Part shown: positions 33,356 through 44,400 of the stretch, piece after piece
Position numbering within the stretch: position 1 is the stretch's first letter
How the letters are laid out: each line of letters starts with the position of its first letter
Source: Cristatella mucedo
Taxonomy: Eukaryota > Bryozoa > Phylactolaemata > Cristatellidae
DNA length: 64,000 nucleotides
Direction of reading: 5' to 3'
Assembly (NCBI GenBank): GCA_009760855.2
Contig: WPIO01000039.1
Location: 2,223,501 to 2,287,500, forward strand
The notes under the pieces: generated by a model
The model's database searches: none
Seen by the model: only the letters and a program-made list of their open reading frames with translations
Told to the model about the DNA's origin: nothing
Position numbers and translations under genes: made by a program

Positions 33356-34510
33356 TGAAATGACCGTGGTTCGCTAAAGCAAGCGCCAAGGAAATACACC
33401 CACATTCATTCAGGCACGACTCCGATTCCTACTGGCTACGCTCGTACACAACCATGGAAGGAATATAATCCAACTAGAAATACCGAATCACGACGAATCG
33501 ACAACTAGGTAGACCGTGCTCCTCATAATCAGGTCGAATGGACTCGATCGACTGTTACTTCGGCTGGTCAGGTGAGACCGCCGGAAATGATAACTGAAGG
33601 TGTCACTGGCATCAGTATTGGTGTATGAACGCAACCGTAACGATTAACTAAATGCAAACATTTAATGAGCACACGGAGCTGTAGAGCAAAGATCAGACGA
33701 TCACCAAGTCACCTCGGTGTGGAGGGCGGCTGCCTAGTCCACGTGAGGGGGCGGTTACCGAAAATGGCCGCAAGGTGAGATTGCCCGCTCCCTATATGTC
33801 TATGAGCTCACCTGACAACCAACACACCAATTCATACCTCCTCTGGCAAAGAAACGTGACTTCTGTAGGGCCGTGCTAAATCGGCCCGGAAGCGCAGCGA
33901 GTCTACCAATGTTGGTGCTCGAATAGCAGATCTAGAGTCTGCAATTCAGTCCAGCCTGTATCCTTAAATTTAGCTTAAGCTTCGCCGACTGCAGGTGCAA
34001 CCAGCTATCTAGCTTCAGGAGACTTGGCCCATCGGGAGCCTGGACGAATTGTGCCGCACACCTACTGGCGTTCACAATCCCTGCCCTCAAGCGCACAAGG
34101 GCAGATATGAAGCAGCCGGACATCACTGAAGCTACTGGCAGCGTCTTGAGCTCCTGGAACTTTTATGTATACCCAACTCAGCTACTGTGGAGTTTGTTCC
34201 TTTGCATCGCAGCCTCATTATTCTGCTGGTAAGCCAGCATTACATAGCAGCCGCCTTGCAGCTAAGCTAGACCTCAGACGCAAATCAGCACGGGCTTTTC
34301 TCGTAGGTGCAAAGTATGCTGTGCCGAAATAAAGAGAGTAGCTATAGCCAGTTCTGCCTGTCGTAACCCTACAAGAGCTCACGAACATCTAAAGCAAGGC
34401 CAACTAATCGGTGAAGCATTAAAGCCTGATTCAAGTTTAGGGTGGACAACTCATCAGCATAACTCTTAATAAGACGTCGTAGCTTTGTAGAATTACATAT
34501 GCACATACCT
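33356..34510. other. No recognised gene
   Basis: Short open frames only, the longest 64 codons. No transposon motif recognised. Confidence 0.4.
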
Positions 34511-34514
34511 GCAG

Positions 34515-34938
34515 GCACACCCTTCTCAACTGCACGAGTTTACCAATACCTCGTACAAACCTCAAATCCTTTGGAGACCGTGCATTTAGTTCGTATGCTC
34601 CCAAAGCCTGGAACTTCCTCCCGACTCAGAACATCCCCTGACTTGACCACATTTGAAAAGAACTTAAATACACCTATTGAGGACAGCATTTAGTGGGTCC
34701 CTGTGATTCATCCTTCAGTGCTTATGCCTGCTGACACTGCATGCTGCCACTAACCACACTTGCATGCTGACCCTGTGCATGTCACCCCTAACCATTTTAT
34801 TCATGTTGTTTATCAAGCATGATATTACTCACCATTTAATCGCATTTCTCTTTGCAGCACCTGTAAACCGCCTAGAAAGAGATTGAGTTCTCTGAGGGCG
34901 CTTTATCAAGTGCATTATTATTATTGTTATTATTATTG
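34515..34938 (+). mobile_element. LINE-A 3' end
   Basis: End of ORF2 (CCTCGTACAAACCTCAAATC; CCCAAAGCCTGGAACTTCCT), then the 3' UTR, the double stem-loop tail and ATTATTATTGTTATTATTATT. A LINE-B fragment begins immediately afterwards. Confidence 0.88.
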
Positions 34939-34944
34939 AGGCAC

Positions 34945-35505
34945 AGTCATTATCAGTATTTTGACCACGTGTTTCCTTTGCTAAAGGAGCTAGGATAGCT
35001 GCCGGTTGATCAACGGATAAAGAGCAAAGTTGTTCTGCTGACCTACAATGCCCACCGAGGCTTGGCTCCTCCAAACCTAGCAGAACTGCTGCACCAGTTT
35101 CAGCCTTCTCGTGCCCTCGGGTCCTGTATGGACGATAAATTAGCTGTTCCATTCCTCTGCTGAAAGACCGTTGGCGACAGAAGCTTTAGCTCTGCAGGTC
35201 CTAGACTTAGGAACTCACTTCCACGGTTCTTTTGCAACGACAACTACTCTCTTGCTGCCGACTATGGCACAACCTTTCAAGCGGTTCTGTGCTGCTACTT
35301 CCATGCTACTCACTATATCAATTGCTCTCCTGACTCTGCTATGCTTCCCACTTTCTCTTTGTTGCGTGAGATGAAGTCTGTTGGCTGCCGAATTCGTACC
35401 GAAAGCCGCTTAGGCTATGAATGAGCTATACAAAACTCCTGTTTGTAACACCTGCACGGTCTGTATGGTCGTTTGTAGTTACAGAGGGAGATACATTACA
35501 TTTTG
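34945..35505 (+). mobile_element. LINE-B 3' half, decayed
   Basis: Encodes, with stops, FDHVFPLLKEL, LPVDQRIKSKVVLLTYNAH, RGLAPPNLAELLHQFQPS and SSAGPRLRNSLP. It then has the LINE-B tail (CGTACCGAAAGCCGCTTAGG ... GTTACAGAGG) and ends in ACATTACATT. The family's terminal repeat unit appears to be CATTA rather than LINE-A's ATT. Confidence 0.83.
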
Positions 35506-35624
35506 TTTTGAGCTTTAATGCACCGCCATGAGTAATACCGTCAATGATCATGAAACTTATATTTTGAATATTTTAAGAAATTATTGTAACTTAGCCGATG
35601 GAGCACTGCATAGATATAAATAGA

Positions 35625-35627
<3 letters not shown>

Positions 35628-35661
<34 letters not shown>
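35628..35661. repeat. (TA)n microsatellite
   Basis: About 17 TA units. Confidence 0.95.
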
Positions 35662-35664
<3 letters not shown>

Positions 35665-35756
35665 TATTTATATATTTGCAGAAATACAGGTCGCTCATTC
35701 TCTGTGGGGGAAGCACTGTCATTTGCAGGCTACTAGTGGACCTATGGCAGGTGCTA

Positions 35757-36250
35757 ATAATAATAGCAATAATAATTCACTTGATAAAGCACCCTCAGAG
35801 AACTTAATCTCTCTCTCTAGGCGCTTTACATTTGCTGTAAAGTGAAATGCAATTGAATGGTAAGTAAAATCATGCTTGAAAAACAAACGAAATGAATAAT
35901 ATGGTTAGGGGTGACATGCACAGGGTCAGCATGCAAATGTGGTTAGTGGCAGCATGCACAGTGTCAGCACGCCTAAGCACATCAAGGACGAATCACAGGG
36001 ACCCAGTAAATGCTGTCCTAAATAGGTGTGTTTTTAGGTTCCTTTTAAATGTGGTCAGGCCAGGGGATGTTCTGACGCAGGTCGGGAGGGAGTTCCAGGC
36101 TTTGGGAGCATATGAACTAAATGCACGGTCTCGAAAGGATTTAAGGTTTGTATGAGGTATTTGTAGACTGTTGGATTCCGAAAAGCGAGTGGTACGATGC
36201 TTGGCCTGATGGGGTAGTATATCTGACTAATCCAGCTGCTAGTCCTCAAA
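35757..36250 (-). mobile_element. LINE-A 3' end (minus strand)
   Basis: The minus strand gives the ORF2 C-terminus (FRNPTVYKYLIQTLNPFETV in a shifted frame), the 3' UTR, the AGCGCC/GGCGCT-type stem-loop tail and a TTATT-rich end. A 5'-truncated copy. Confidence 0.88.
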
Positions 36251-37531
36251 TTGGGCCTTTCGTAAACAATTTATTGCTGCTCTAGATAAAGAATATGCAG
36301 GCTTCGATTACCTTCGAAACCTGTCCTTTAAGCTGTCTGAGGCAAAAGTCAAAGACACTGTCGTATGAGAACATAGATAAAGAGGATATTTGAATGCAGT
36401 GAATGCAGTCAATCACCCGTAAATCTGACTAATAAGGAAAAAGGGTCCTGGAAGCAGCATTCTCACATTCATCTGCACACATCTGCAAGTCACGGGCTTT
36501 ATCAGAGCCAAAAGACTGAACATTTTGTAAAGCTAGTTGAGATTATGATGTAGAACTGCCGAAAAGTGTGCTACATTATCTCTTCGAAATCCACATTAGT
36601 AATGCTCATCTTGATAATTTCAACGAGAAGAGGAAGGCTTAATTGTACGACCAACTGTTTAGAGGATTTGTCATACTTTTGAATGCCACAACAAAGGTAA
36701 GTATAACGAAAAAAACGATAGGTGACAACACTTGGGGACTGAATCGTAAAAAGAATTCTTTATAATTGTAATTTAAAAACTACGTTTACATAGTTTGTGG
36801 CGGTGTCTGCATACATGCATTTTAAATTTTGTTTTAGTGTATTTACTTTTTTTTGGTTGAGCGTGAACCGAAATAATTGAAATCACCCATTTCTTATTGG
36901 CAATGTTAAGTTTCAAATTTATCGGTTCCTTGGTCACGATAGCTAAGGTTTTGGAGAAAAACAGCCATAGTTATTACTCTTGAGGTCTAATTACTTAATA
37001 ATTCGTTCGAAATACCAATAATTGGTTTGAAATACCAATTACTACCCAAGAACAAAAATAGCATTAGAGAGTGTAATGATGTCTTATTCCTAAGGCATCT
37101 AATTTAAGAAGCATGGATAATCATTAACACTCATCGTAATGATATCATAGTAATAAGCTTGTATAGCAACCTCAGAGAACTTAATCCCTTTCTAGGCACT
37201 TTACGTTTGCTGCTGATCAAGGTATTATCATTATCGTCAATGGTAGCATGCCCAATGACAACAAGCACAACATGGTTAGAGGTAACTTGCATAGAGTCAG
37301 CATGCAAACATTGTTAGTAGCAGCAGGCAAAGTTTCAGGGTGCATAATCACACAAAGGATGAATCACACGGATCCACGAAATGTTTTGATCATCAGCTGA
37401 GTTTTAAGCTTCTTTTTAAATGTCGTCAAGTCGGGAAATGGAGTAATGCCAGGTGGAAGTGAGTTCCAGGCTTTGGAAGCATACGACTAAAGGCACGGTC
37501 TTAAAAAGGATTTGAGGATCGTACGAAGTAT

Positions 37532-37686
37532 AGCTGGTTTGGTCCAGCGGTTAAGGTGCTCGCCCCGACCTAGGTGTGGCTGAGGTCGTGGGCTCGAGCC
37601 CCGAGGCATATGTGGAGTCCCCGTGTAGATATTAAGTTCTCTTGGGTCGCTAAACAAATGAATTATATTTATTTATATTTATTATA
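37532..37686 (+). mobile_element. SINE-A inserted in LINE-A
   Basis: Box A region TTTGGTCCAGCGGTTAAGG and box B GGGCTCGAGCCC are followed by the TATTAAGTTCTCTTGGGTCG tail and an AT-rich end. LINE-A coding sequence resumes on both sides. Orientation is opposite to the host LINE. Confidence 0.88.
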
Positions 37687-38013
37687 AGTTAGCGATTCGA
37701 TTAAGAAAAGTAGGTCGTAAGAGGCTTAGCCCAATGGGAGAAGATATCTGATAGGTAAGCTGGAACCAAATAATGAAGGGACATACAAGTGAGCAAAAAA
37801 CCTTCAAGTCGACGTGTTGCTTGACTGGGAACCAGTGCGGGTCGGCAAGAATTATTGTGATGTGACAACTGCGTCACTCACGGCAGACAAGTCTAGCTGC
37901 AGAGTTTTGCACCACCTGTAAGCCCCTGCCTGATTGCACTGGCCGGTAGACCAGCAAGCAGTGAGCTACAGAAATTGAGACTGGATATCACAGATTCATG
38001 GACCAGTTTAGAT

Positions 38014-38099
38014 ACATTATTCATGCATTAGGCAGGCCCTGATTTTGGCAATGTTTACATTATTCATGCATTAGGCAGGCCCTGATTTTGGCAATGTTG
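38014..38099. repeat. Direct tandem duplication, 43-bp unit
   Basis: Two essentially identical 43-base units (ACATTATTCATGCATTAGGC...) lie side by side within the LINE-A copy. Other LINE-A copies have one unit here, so this is a local recent duplication. Confidence 0.9.
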
Positions 38100-39083
38100 T
38101 GTAGCTGAAAGTAGGCAGACTTGACTGTGGAGCTGATGTGGTCGTCAAATGAAAGGTCACTTTGGAACAGTACTCCCAGATTTCGTGCATATTCAACAAG
38201 AGGCTGGCAGAGCCGATTTTGAGCATTAGGTTTTCAATTTGTGAATCACACTTGGTTGCCCATAACTAGTAAGTTGGTTTTATCATCATTCCATTCAAGA
38301 AAGTTTTTATTCATCCATGTGCAGATGTCATCAATACATGCAACAAGTGTGTGTAGAGAATTCAACATGTTCGAGGGCTGTGAGATCAAAGCCAAGGTAC
38401 AAGTGAGTGTCATCTGTATAGGAGCGAAAGCCGAGATTGTGCCTTGCAATCATATCGGCAAGAGGGAGAGTATAAAACGTGAAAAGAACCGGCTCAAGCA
38501 CTGAACTCTGAGATACCCCGCAATTCACGTATTTCAATAATGATCTTTTTCTGTTCACCTCAATACTCTGGAGTCTCCCGTTAAGGTAGGACTTTAACCA
38601 TTGCAGTGCAGTACCAGTGATGCCCAGGCGAGATGAGAAGCAGTCGAGAAGGACTTGGTGATCGATATTATCAAGAGTGGCCGAAAGATCGAGCACAACA
38701 AGCAAAGAGACGTTTTCTAAGTCTGCATTCTTAAAAAGGTCATTATACTCCCGAAGCAATGCCGACTCGGTGGAGTGATAAGCTCTAAAATTAGTCTGGA
38801 ACTTACTATCTAGATGTGAAGTTTCACTATGAATTCAGCTGGTCTGCCACGACTAATTTCAGTGTCTTTGATAGGAATGGTAGAAGGGAGACTAGGCAAA
38901 ATTGCTCGAGTTTTCTTGTTCTAGTGTTGCTTACTTGATTAGTGGCCTGACTGCAACCTCTTTGAAAGGTACTGGGACATAACCAGAGGTAATGACATAT
39001 TTATGTTGTTAGTTGTGCATGGAAGCAGCAGATCAATGCATTGTAGAAGCAAGATAGTTGGTATAGGGTCTAGAGGAGAAGTT

Positions 39084-39231
39084 GCCAGCTGGTTTTATCG
39101 ATTGGTTAAGGTGCTCGCCCCGGCCAAGGTTTTGCCGTGGTCGTGGGCTCGAGACCCGTGGCATCTGTGAAGCGCCTAAGTAGAGATTAAGTTCTCTTAG
39201 GGTGCTATTACATTGCATTACATTACATTAT
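39084..39231 (+). mobile_element. SINE-A inserted in LINE-A
   Basis: Box A TTATCGATTGGTTAAGGTGC and box B GGGCTCGAGACCC are followed by AAGCGCCTAAGTAGAGATTA, AGTTCTCTTAGGGTGCTATT and then a (CATTA)n end. Second SINE in the same LINE, same orientation as the one at 37.5 kb. Confidence 0.88.
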
Positions 39232-39850
39232 ACAAACAAATGAAATATGTTTTAGTCATCTTCTTTTCGGGGTGAGGTCACTTGCAGTCTCCTTGAATGT
39301 AGAAATGGAGGTGCTGTACGGAATTGAGGGACGTGATTCCAGAGAGGATACTGCCACCGTAAGGATGGACACCCTGATTTTGTCTATCTTGTTGACAGAA
39401 AAGCTAGATAAGCGATCAACTAGATCACTAGGTAAGGAGCTAACTTGGGAGCGGTTAATGAGACGGTTGATCGTAGACATCAGCATTTCCGGATTGTGGA
39501 TCCGTAATTTAACAATGTCTTTTTATACAAGCTAGACTTGGTCTTTGCGAGGATTGATTCGCACGGTCTCCTGTAATTGCCATATGCCTGTCGGTGGACA
39601 GTCAGTCCTGATCTTTAATATGCTTTTTCAAGCTTACACTTAGTAGACCTAGCTTTTCTAATGTATTGTAAACTGTAGGCCGCCTGTACGAGGGCAAGCA
39701 GTGGGTTTAGTCACAGGTGGAAACTCGACAAGTAAGTCAACTAGGGTCGTTTTGTAGCATTCTACTAATGAGAACAGGTCGGAAAGGGATTGAACAGCAG
39801 TGGCCAAAATGAATTTAATCCAGTCGATTTAGCATACCTCTGTTTCAATC

Positions 39851-41353
39851 GATCATTTTTTACTTTCTTAGGGACGAACTGTAATTAAAAACTCGATTTC
39901 ATCGATACATTCCATATTAGCTTACTGTATTTCCTGTCACATGTCCGATTAAGTTTCATGTCCCATCTTACATGCCAGCTCATAATCCCCCACGTGCCCA
40001 TTAATCATGACAGTCGTCGTCAGTTGGCTGTAACTTACGAGTGTCTAGGGCATTACCACGTTTATATAATACTTACATATCGTTGCGAATGAATGCGATG
40101 ACTTGGGGCTAGATCTTTTGCTCAAAGACAATGGTAGAACGAGGAGGACCTCAAGTTCTTCCAAAACTAACCAAGTAACCTAAACTGTTGGAAGTAGCGC
40201 CTTGAAAAACAGCGAACTAGCCATAGAAGTTGCCCAAGCTCGGGCGTGTGCATACAATGGCTTACGATAACTATAAGTATTTTTCTTGCCTCAGAAATAA
40301 GATCAAATTCTGCTTGAAAACACCTCTATGCAAATCAATTCAAGCTGTTACAGGCTGAAAAGTCCATGTAACTGATGGAACTATGTAACCACTCTAGACG
40401 AAATTCTGGTCTTAACTGGACTGATAAGACCGATTGCCTTGCAGTGTAATGGTCTGCTACCTTTACAATCTAGCTTATGTACTTAGCTGCTGCAGTATGC
40501 ATCCTATGCAACTGTTTTACGAAGGATAACAATTTGTCTGTATCCGAGTGCATACGTTTGTCGTTCGCCTTATTCTGAACATGCTAACTACGTGTTTTGC
40601 TTTCTTATCTGTAATGACTATGGTTTAAGGCTGTTTTGTAGTTGCTTGTGTCACAGTGGCTCAAGAGAGCTCCAACGCTGTTTGAAGCTGTTGCTTGTCA
40701 AGCGGTTGTCATTTGTTAACTGCTTGCCAATTTGTTGAGATAAACAATAATTGATAGAAATCAATAGGCAATCGTTTCAAAGCCTGTGTCGCAGGAAGAA
40801 ATAAAATGAGAAAAAGACATAGTGTATACAAATCATAAGTATGTATACAGCTCATTGGGAGCTAGAGCCTGTATGTGGAATTTTTCAAAGGCTTATAATC
40901 GAGTCCCCGACCCGCAGCATCTGTAACTTCTTAAATAATTCATTTCATTTATTTATATATATAATCTCTCTCTATATATAATGTAAATAATATATAAATA
41001 ATATATAATATACACATATATATAATATATAATGTATAATAAATAATAGAAATAAATAAATAAATAAATAAATATATATATATATATATATTATTTATAT
41101 ATAGCTTCTTGAGGCAAGTTGACGAGGGCCAGAGACACCAGTATGCTTTGTGCAGTCAACCAGTTGGATTCTGTAATTTCAAAAGTTTCTCATTTAATTT
41201 CAAGTCGTGTACGTCTTCTGGATGTCGGTTCGCAGATTGGCTGCAAATTGAGTTCCGTTGTAATTGGGCCCCAGTGTGCCCAAGAGTGATCAGTGATTAT
41301 CAGCCCGAGCAGGCAGGCGCTCCCACTCAAAGTTTGCGATCTCGTCGTTGCAG
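39851..41353. other. Presumed 5' region of the P450 gene, no exon recognised
   Basis: Holds an AT-rich microsatellite cluster (40951-41103) and a weak SINE-like remnant near 40885-40935. No hydrophobic signal-anchor exon was seen, although the P450 gene requires one upstream of 41354. Confidence 0.4.
40951..41103. repeat. AT-rich microsatellite cluster
   Basis: TA, TAA and TAAA repeats intermixed. Confidence 0.92.
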
Positions 41354-41450
41354 GTATTATTCGTCAACGTACAGCTACTTCAAGAGAATGAGTCTGAAAG
41401 GACCAAGACCCCTGCCTATACTTGGCAACATTCTGAGTTTCATCACCAGG
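41354..41450 (+). CDS. P450 exon: hinge region
   Basis: Acceptor CGTCGTTGCAG; donor AGG|GTATGG. Encodes YYSSTYSYFKRM then the proline-rich GPRPLPILGNILSFITR that follows the membrane anchor in CYP3 proteins. Enters with one leftover base. The longer open frame starting at 41109 is upstream intron in frame by chance. Confidence 0.88.
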
Positions 41451-44400
41451 GTATGGTTTTAAACTCTTACAGGAGTGTTGCAAAGACGAGAACAGTTTGA
41501 ATTTCCAGGAAGAAAAAATTTCTGCAACCTACTTAGCAGACATCACTGAACTATGCACAGACTAAACTTTAGTAATAATAGTACACATCTACAGTGCCAT
41601 AAGAGAACTCAGTCTCTATTCAGGCACATCACATGAGCCACATGGCTAGGCACTTTCCTTGGCAGCAAATGTAGAGTGAAGGAGATTGAGTCTGAAAGAG
41701 ATTGAGTTCTCCAAGGGTACTTTATTTAGTGTATTATTATTAATAGTGTTATGCTATATCCACACAGGGTTAGGTGTAACGAAGCATACACGGTTAGTTT
41801 TAATGAACCGTACAGGGTTAGTTGTAATGAGTATCATAACATTGTATGATGCATTATATCTACCAATGTATCAATATAGTTTTGCCAGTTGGTCAGTCAA
41901 TCTAGGATTGTCCATCAGTCCGGCACTGTCACTGACGTCACGTCTATGCCATGACAATTGTGCTTGGTTTATAATACTGCTACGATGGTACAGCAACAAA
42001 GAGGATCAAAGGAGGGGAGACAGTATGCTAATTTGCATACGTAGCAACAGCGTGCACTGTCATAGTTGAAATTGAATATTCAAATGTCATCACAGGACTA
42101 CGAACTTAAAAAAGGTTTAAAAAGGTTGGCTACAGTATTACCGAAGCTTTCGATCTCTGCACTCGACCCTCTTTGTTGCCGCCCGTATTGGTGACTGGCA
42201 CTTCCGGGCTGCCCAGCTTCTGCTTTAGCCAACCGAGTTGGTTTGTTGAAGAGCTGCCAGAGTGAGCCTGATGGACTAGAAGTCATGCTGTACCTACCTT
42301 GGTAAGCAATGGATGTACGTAAATAGAATCTGTTCGTAATTCTTGACAAGATCATGCATTAATTAATAATACTTTTGAAAAAATCGGGCTGATTTATTTT
42401 GTGTAGCGACAGAAGAGCGTTGACGGCTATTAACACCACTTGCAGTGGCAATAAAGGCTCGCCGACTGCAGGATTCGAACCCACGGCTTTGGGACCGTGG
42501 TCGTGAAAAGCAACCGCCTTACCTAGAGTGCCATCGTGGCTCACTAACCAAGAAATGAAAGCACCTCTGTACATGCCTTACACTCAACTCAATGCATTTC
42601 ACTATCCGGTGCTGATGGCTATACATCTACAAAAATAGGATTTATTTTGGTTTTATAATAGAAATAGTTTTAAAAATATATGTTTACATTTTTTCCCCTA
42701 TACAGATTTCAATCCCTTAACTAAGAACTCTTAAGTTTGGCAATCAGTGGGCGATATCACCAGCTAATTCAATGGGCACTCAACCCACCTTCTAAAAGAA
42801 AGCTCAAGTTTCTGTGATTTTTCACGGTTGCATGGGAGTAGTATAAATATTAACAAGCGCATGGTTTTCAAGCTGTTGGCAGTGCTTGTTGAATGAAACA
42901 TAGGTGCTTATATAGTGTCCTGTTTAGAACTGAAATCGCTTTTGTGTTCGTTAATGTCTTACTTGCTATTTCTTTGCCACATTCGTCCTATCCAGTACTC
43001 AACGTAATGAGTCTAGATGAAAGCACCTGCAAGTGCGTATGTCCCGGCAATTCGTAGCGATTTTCAAGGCTAGACTTTTGATTTTCCATCATTATCTTGC
43101 ATATATTATTGCATGAGAAATTAAGAGTATTTGAAGACATTTGAATAAGATAAGATATATAAGATGTTTACTATTTGAAGATATCATAATGATGTTCATC
43201 TATTAAATCACCTTCAGGGCATGCATTTTTTAATTATACAATACAGCATTGCCTCAGCAGTTAAAATCAACTGTTTCATTTGCAATTTTATGGACTTTTG
43301 CCACTAAAGCCAAATCTGCATCAATTGCTAATAACTCTGATCTGTTATTTAAATGCAAGCTCTGCTTTTATTGGTAATTACATTTTACAAACTTGCGGTT
43401 TTCATTCTGACATAAATGTTCCCATTTATCTATGTGTTCCCAGTGAGATGCCCCCTCTCCCAAAATTCAGAGGAGTACCTTAAAGTAAATCTTACACGCA
43501 CTACGAACATTCGGCTTGGATTTATTGCACGTTTTGTATCATGCATAAGTCTCCAAAATGAATGGCAACCTATTTAGGCTCTGATGAATTTTTCCATTTT
43601 AGTCCGTGGCATCTGTTGACTTGGAAAATGTGAGAGCTTATGGGAAGGTACACGGGTAAGCTGCTTTTGGATTGCTCTGAATCTTTTGTGGGGTTGGGGT
43701 TTTCAAAATTCCCCTTTCTCGTGTTTTTTAGAGTTACACAAATGTGAGCTCATTAAATACTATTGAGTGAAGTGAGCAATGGTTAATCCAGTTTCAGTGA
43801 TTTTGAAGAAGGTTCAACAAGCCAAGTTACACGATACATGCAAAGAGGATTAAGAAGATGTCGATAAATTTAATCCAAATACTAAAAATGTCAGAACATT
43901 CTAAGAATTGGCTCCCGAGCCCCACAAGCACCCAAAGACCTGACTGCAAAAAAACTTCATTTTTAAAGCCCCCTAAGAGAACCTGATCTCTCTTATCAAA
44001 GTGCCTTTGATATACCGCAAGGCTTGAGGCTTCTATCTTGGTCGTTAAACGCGAGCACCATACACCTGGGCCAAATCAGAGCACCATAATCGTTGTTATT
44101 TCTTATTTTTGTTCCCCATTCACTGAATCTTTCGGACAAGACATTGACTGCATCGTGTAGTTCATTGAAAATTGTCATACAGAGTGTGGAGATAATTTCA
44201 TTGGCACTGCAGCTCTATAAGGACTCTGTCTGCACACCTTTTGATATGTATACATTCATATCTATGATGCTTGGTGGCAATCCTGCAGACATCCCAAGCA
44301 ATTTTGGCACACTTCTTGCGAAGAATTCTAGCAGGCGGCACCATGATTTGGCTCTAAACCTGTCGTCAGAGCCTGCAGCTACTGTTTTGCCACTGCAAGA

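Larger units (their letters stand above)
37155..39850 (-). mobile_element. LINE-A copy, the longest in the window (minus strand)
   Basis: From the 3' tail at 37155-37215 it runs through the ORF2 C-terminus. It then has RT with the polymerase box YTDDTHLYL (38430-38460), LGITGTALQWLKSYLNGRLQ and LDLSATLDNIDH, and a linker (LPSDLVDRLSSFSVNKIDKI) to about 39850. The longest intact piece is 142 codons, 38331-38759. Two SINE-A insertions interrupt it. A 43-base tandem duplication lies at 38014-38099. Not capable of making a full protein. Confidence 0.87.

Noticed and set aside
37532-37620. tRNA genes suggested by box A/box B pairs (also at 39.1, 42.5, 50.0, 52.1, 53.4 and 58.1 kb)
   Set aside because: No cloverleaf acceptor stem; all continue into a repeated body and a shared tail, so they are SINE heads.
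41109-41353. In-frame ATG upstream of the P450 hinge exon as the protein start
   Set aside because: The predicted N-terminus is polar and lacks the hydrophobic anchor of microsomal P450s, and a good acceptor at 41352-41353 fits CYP3 exon structure.
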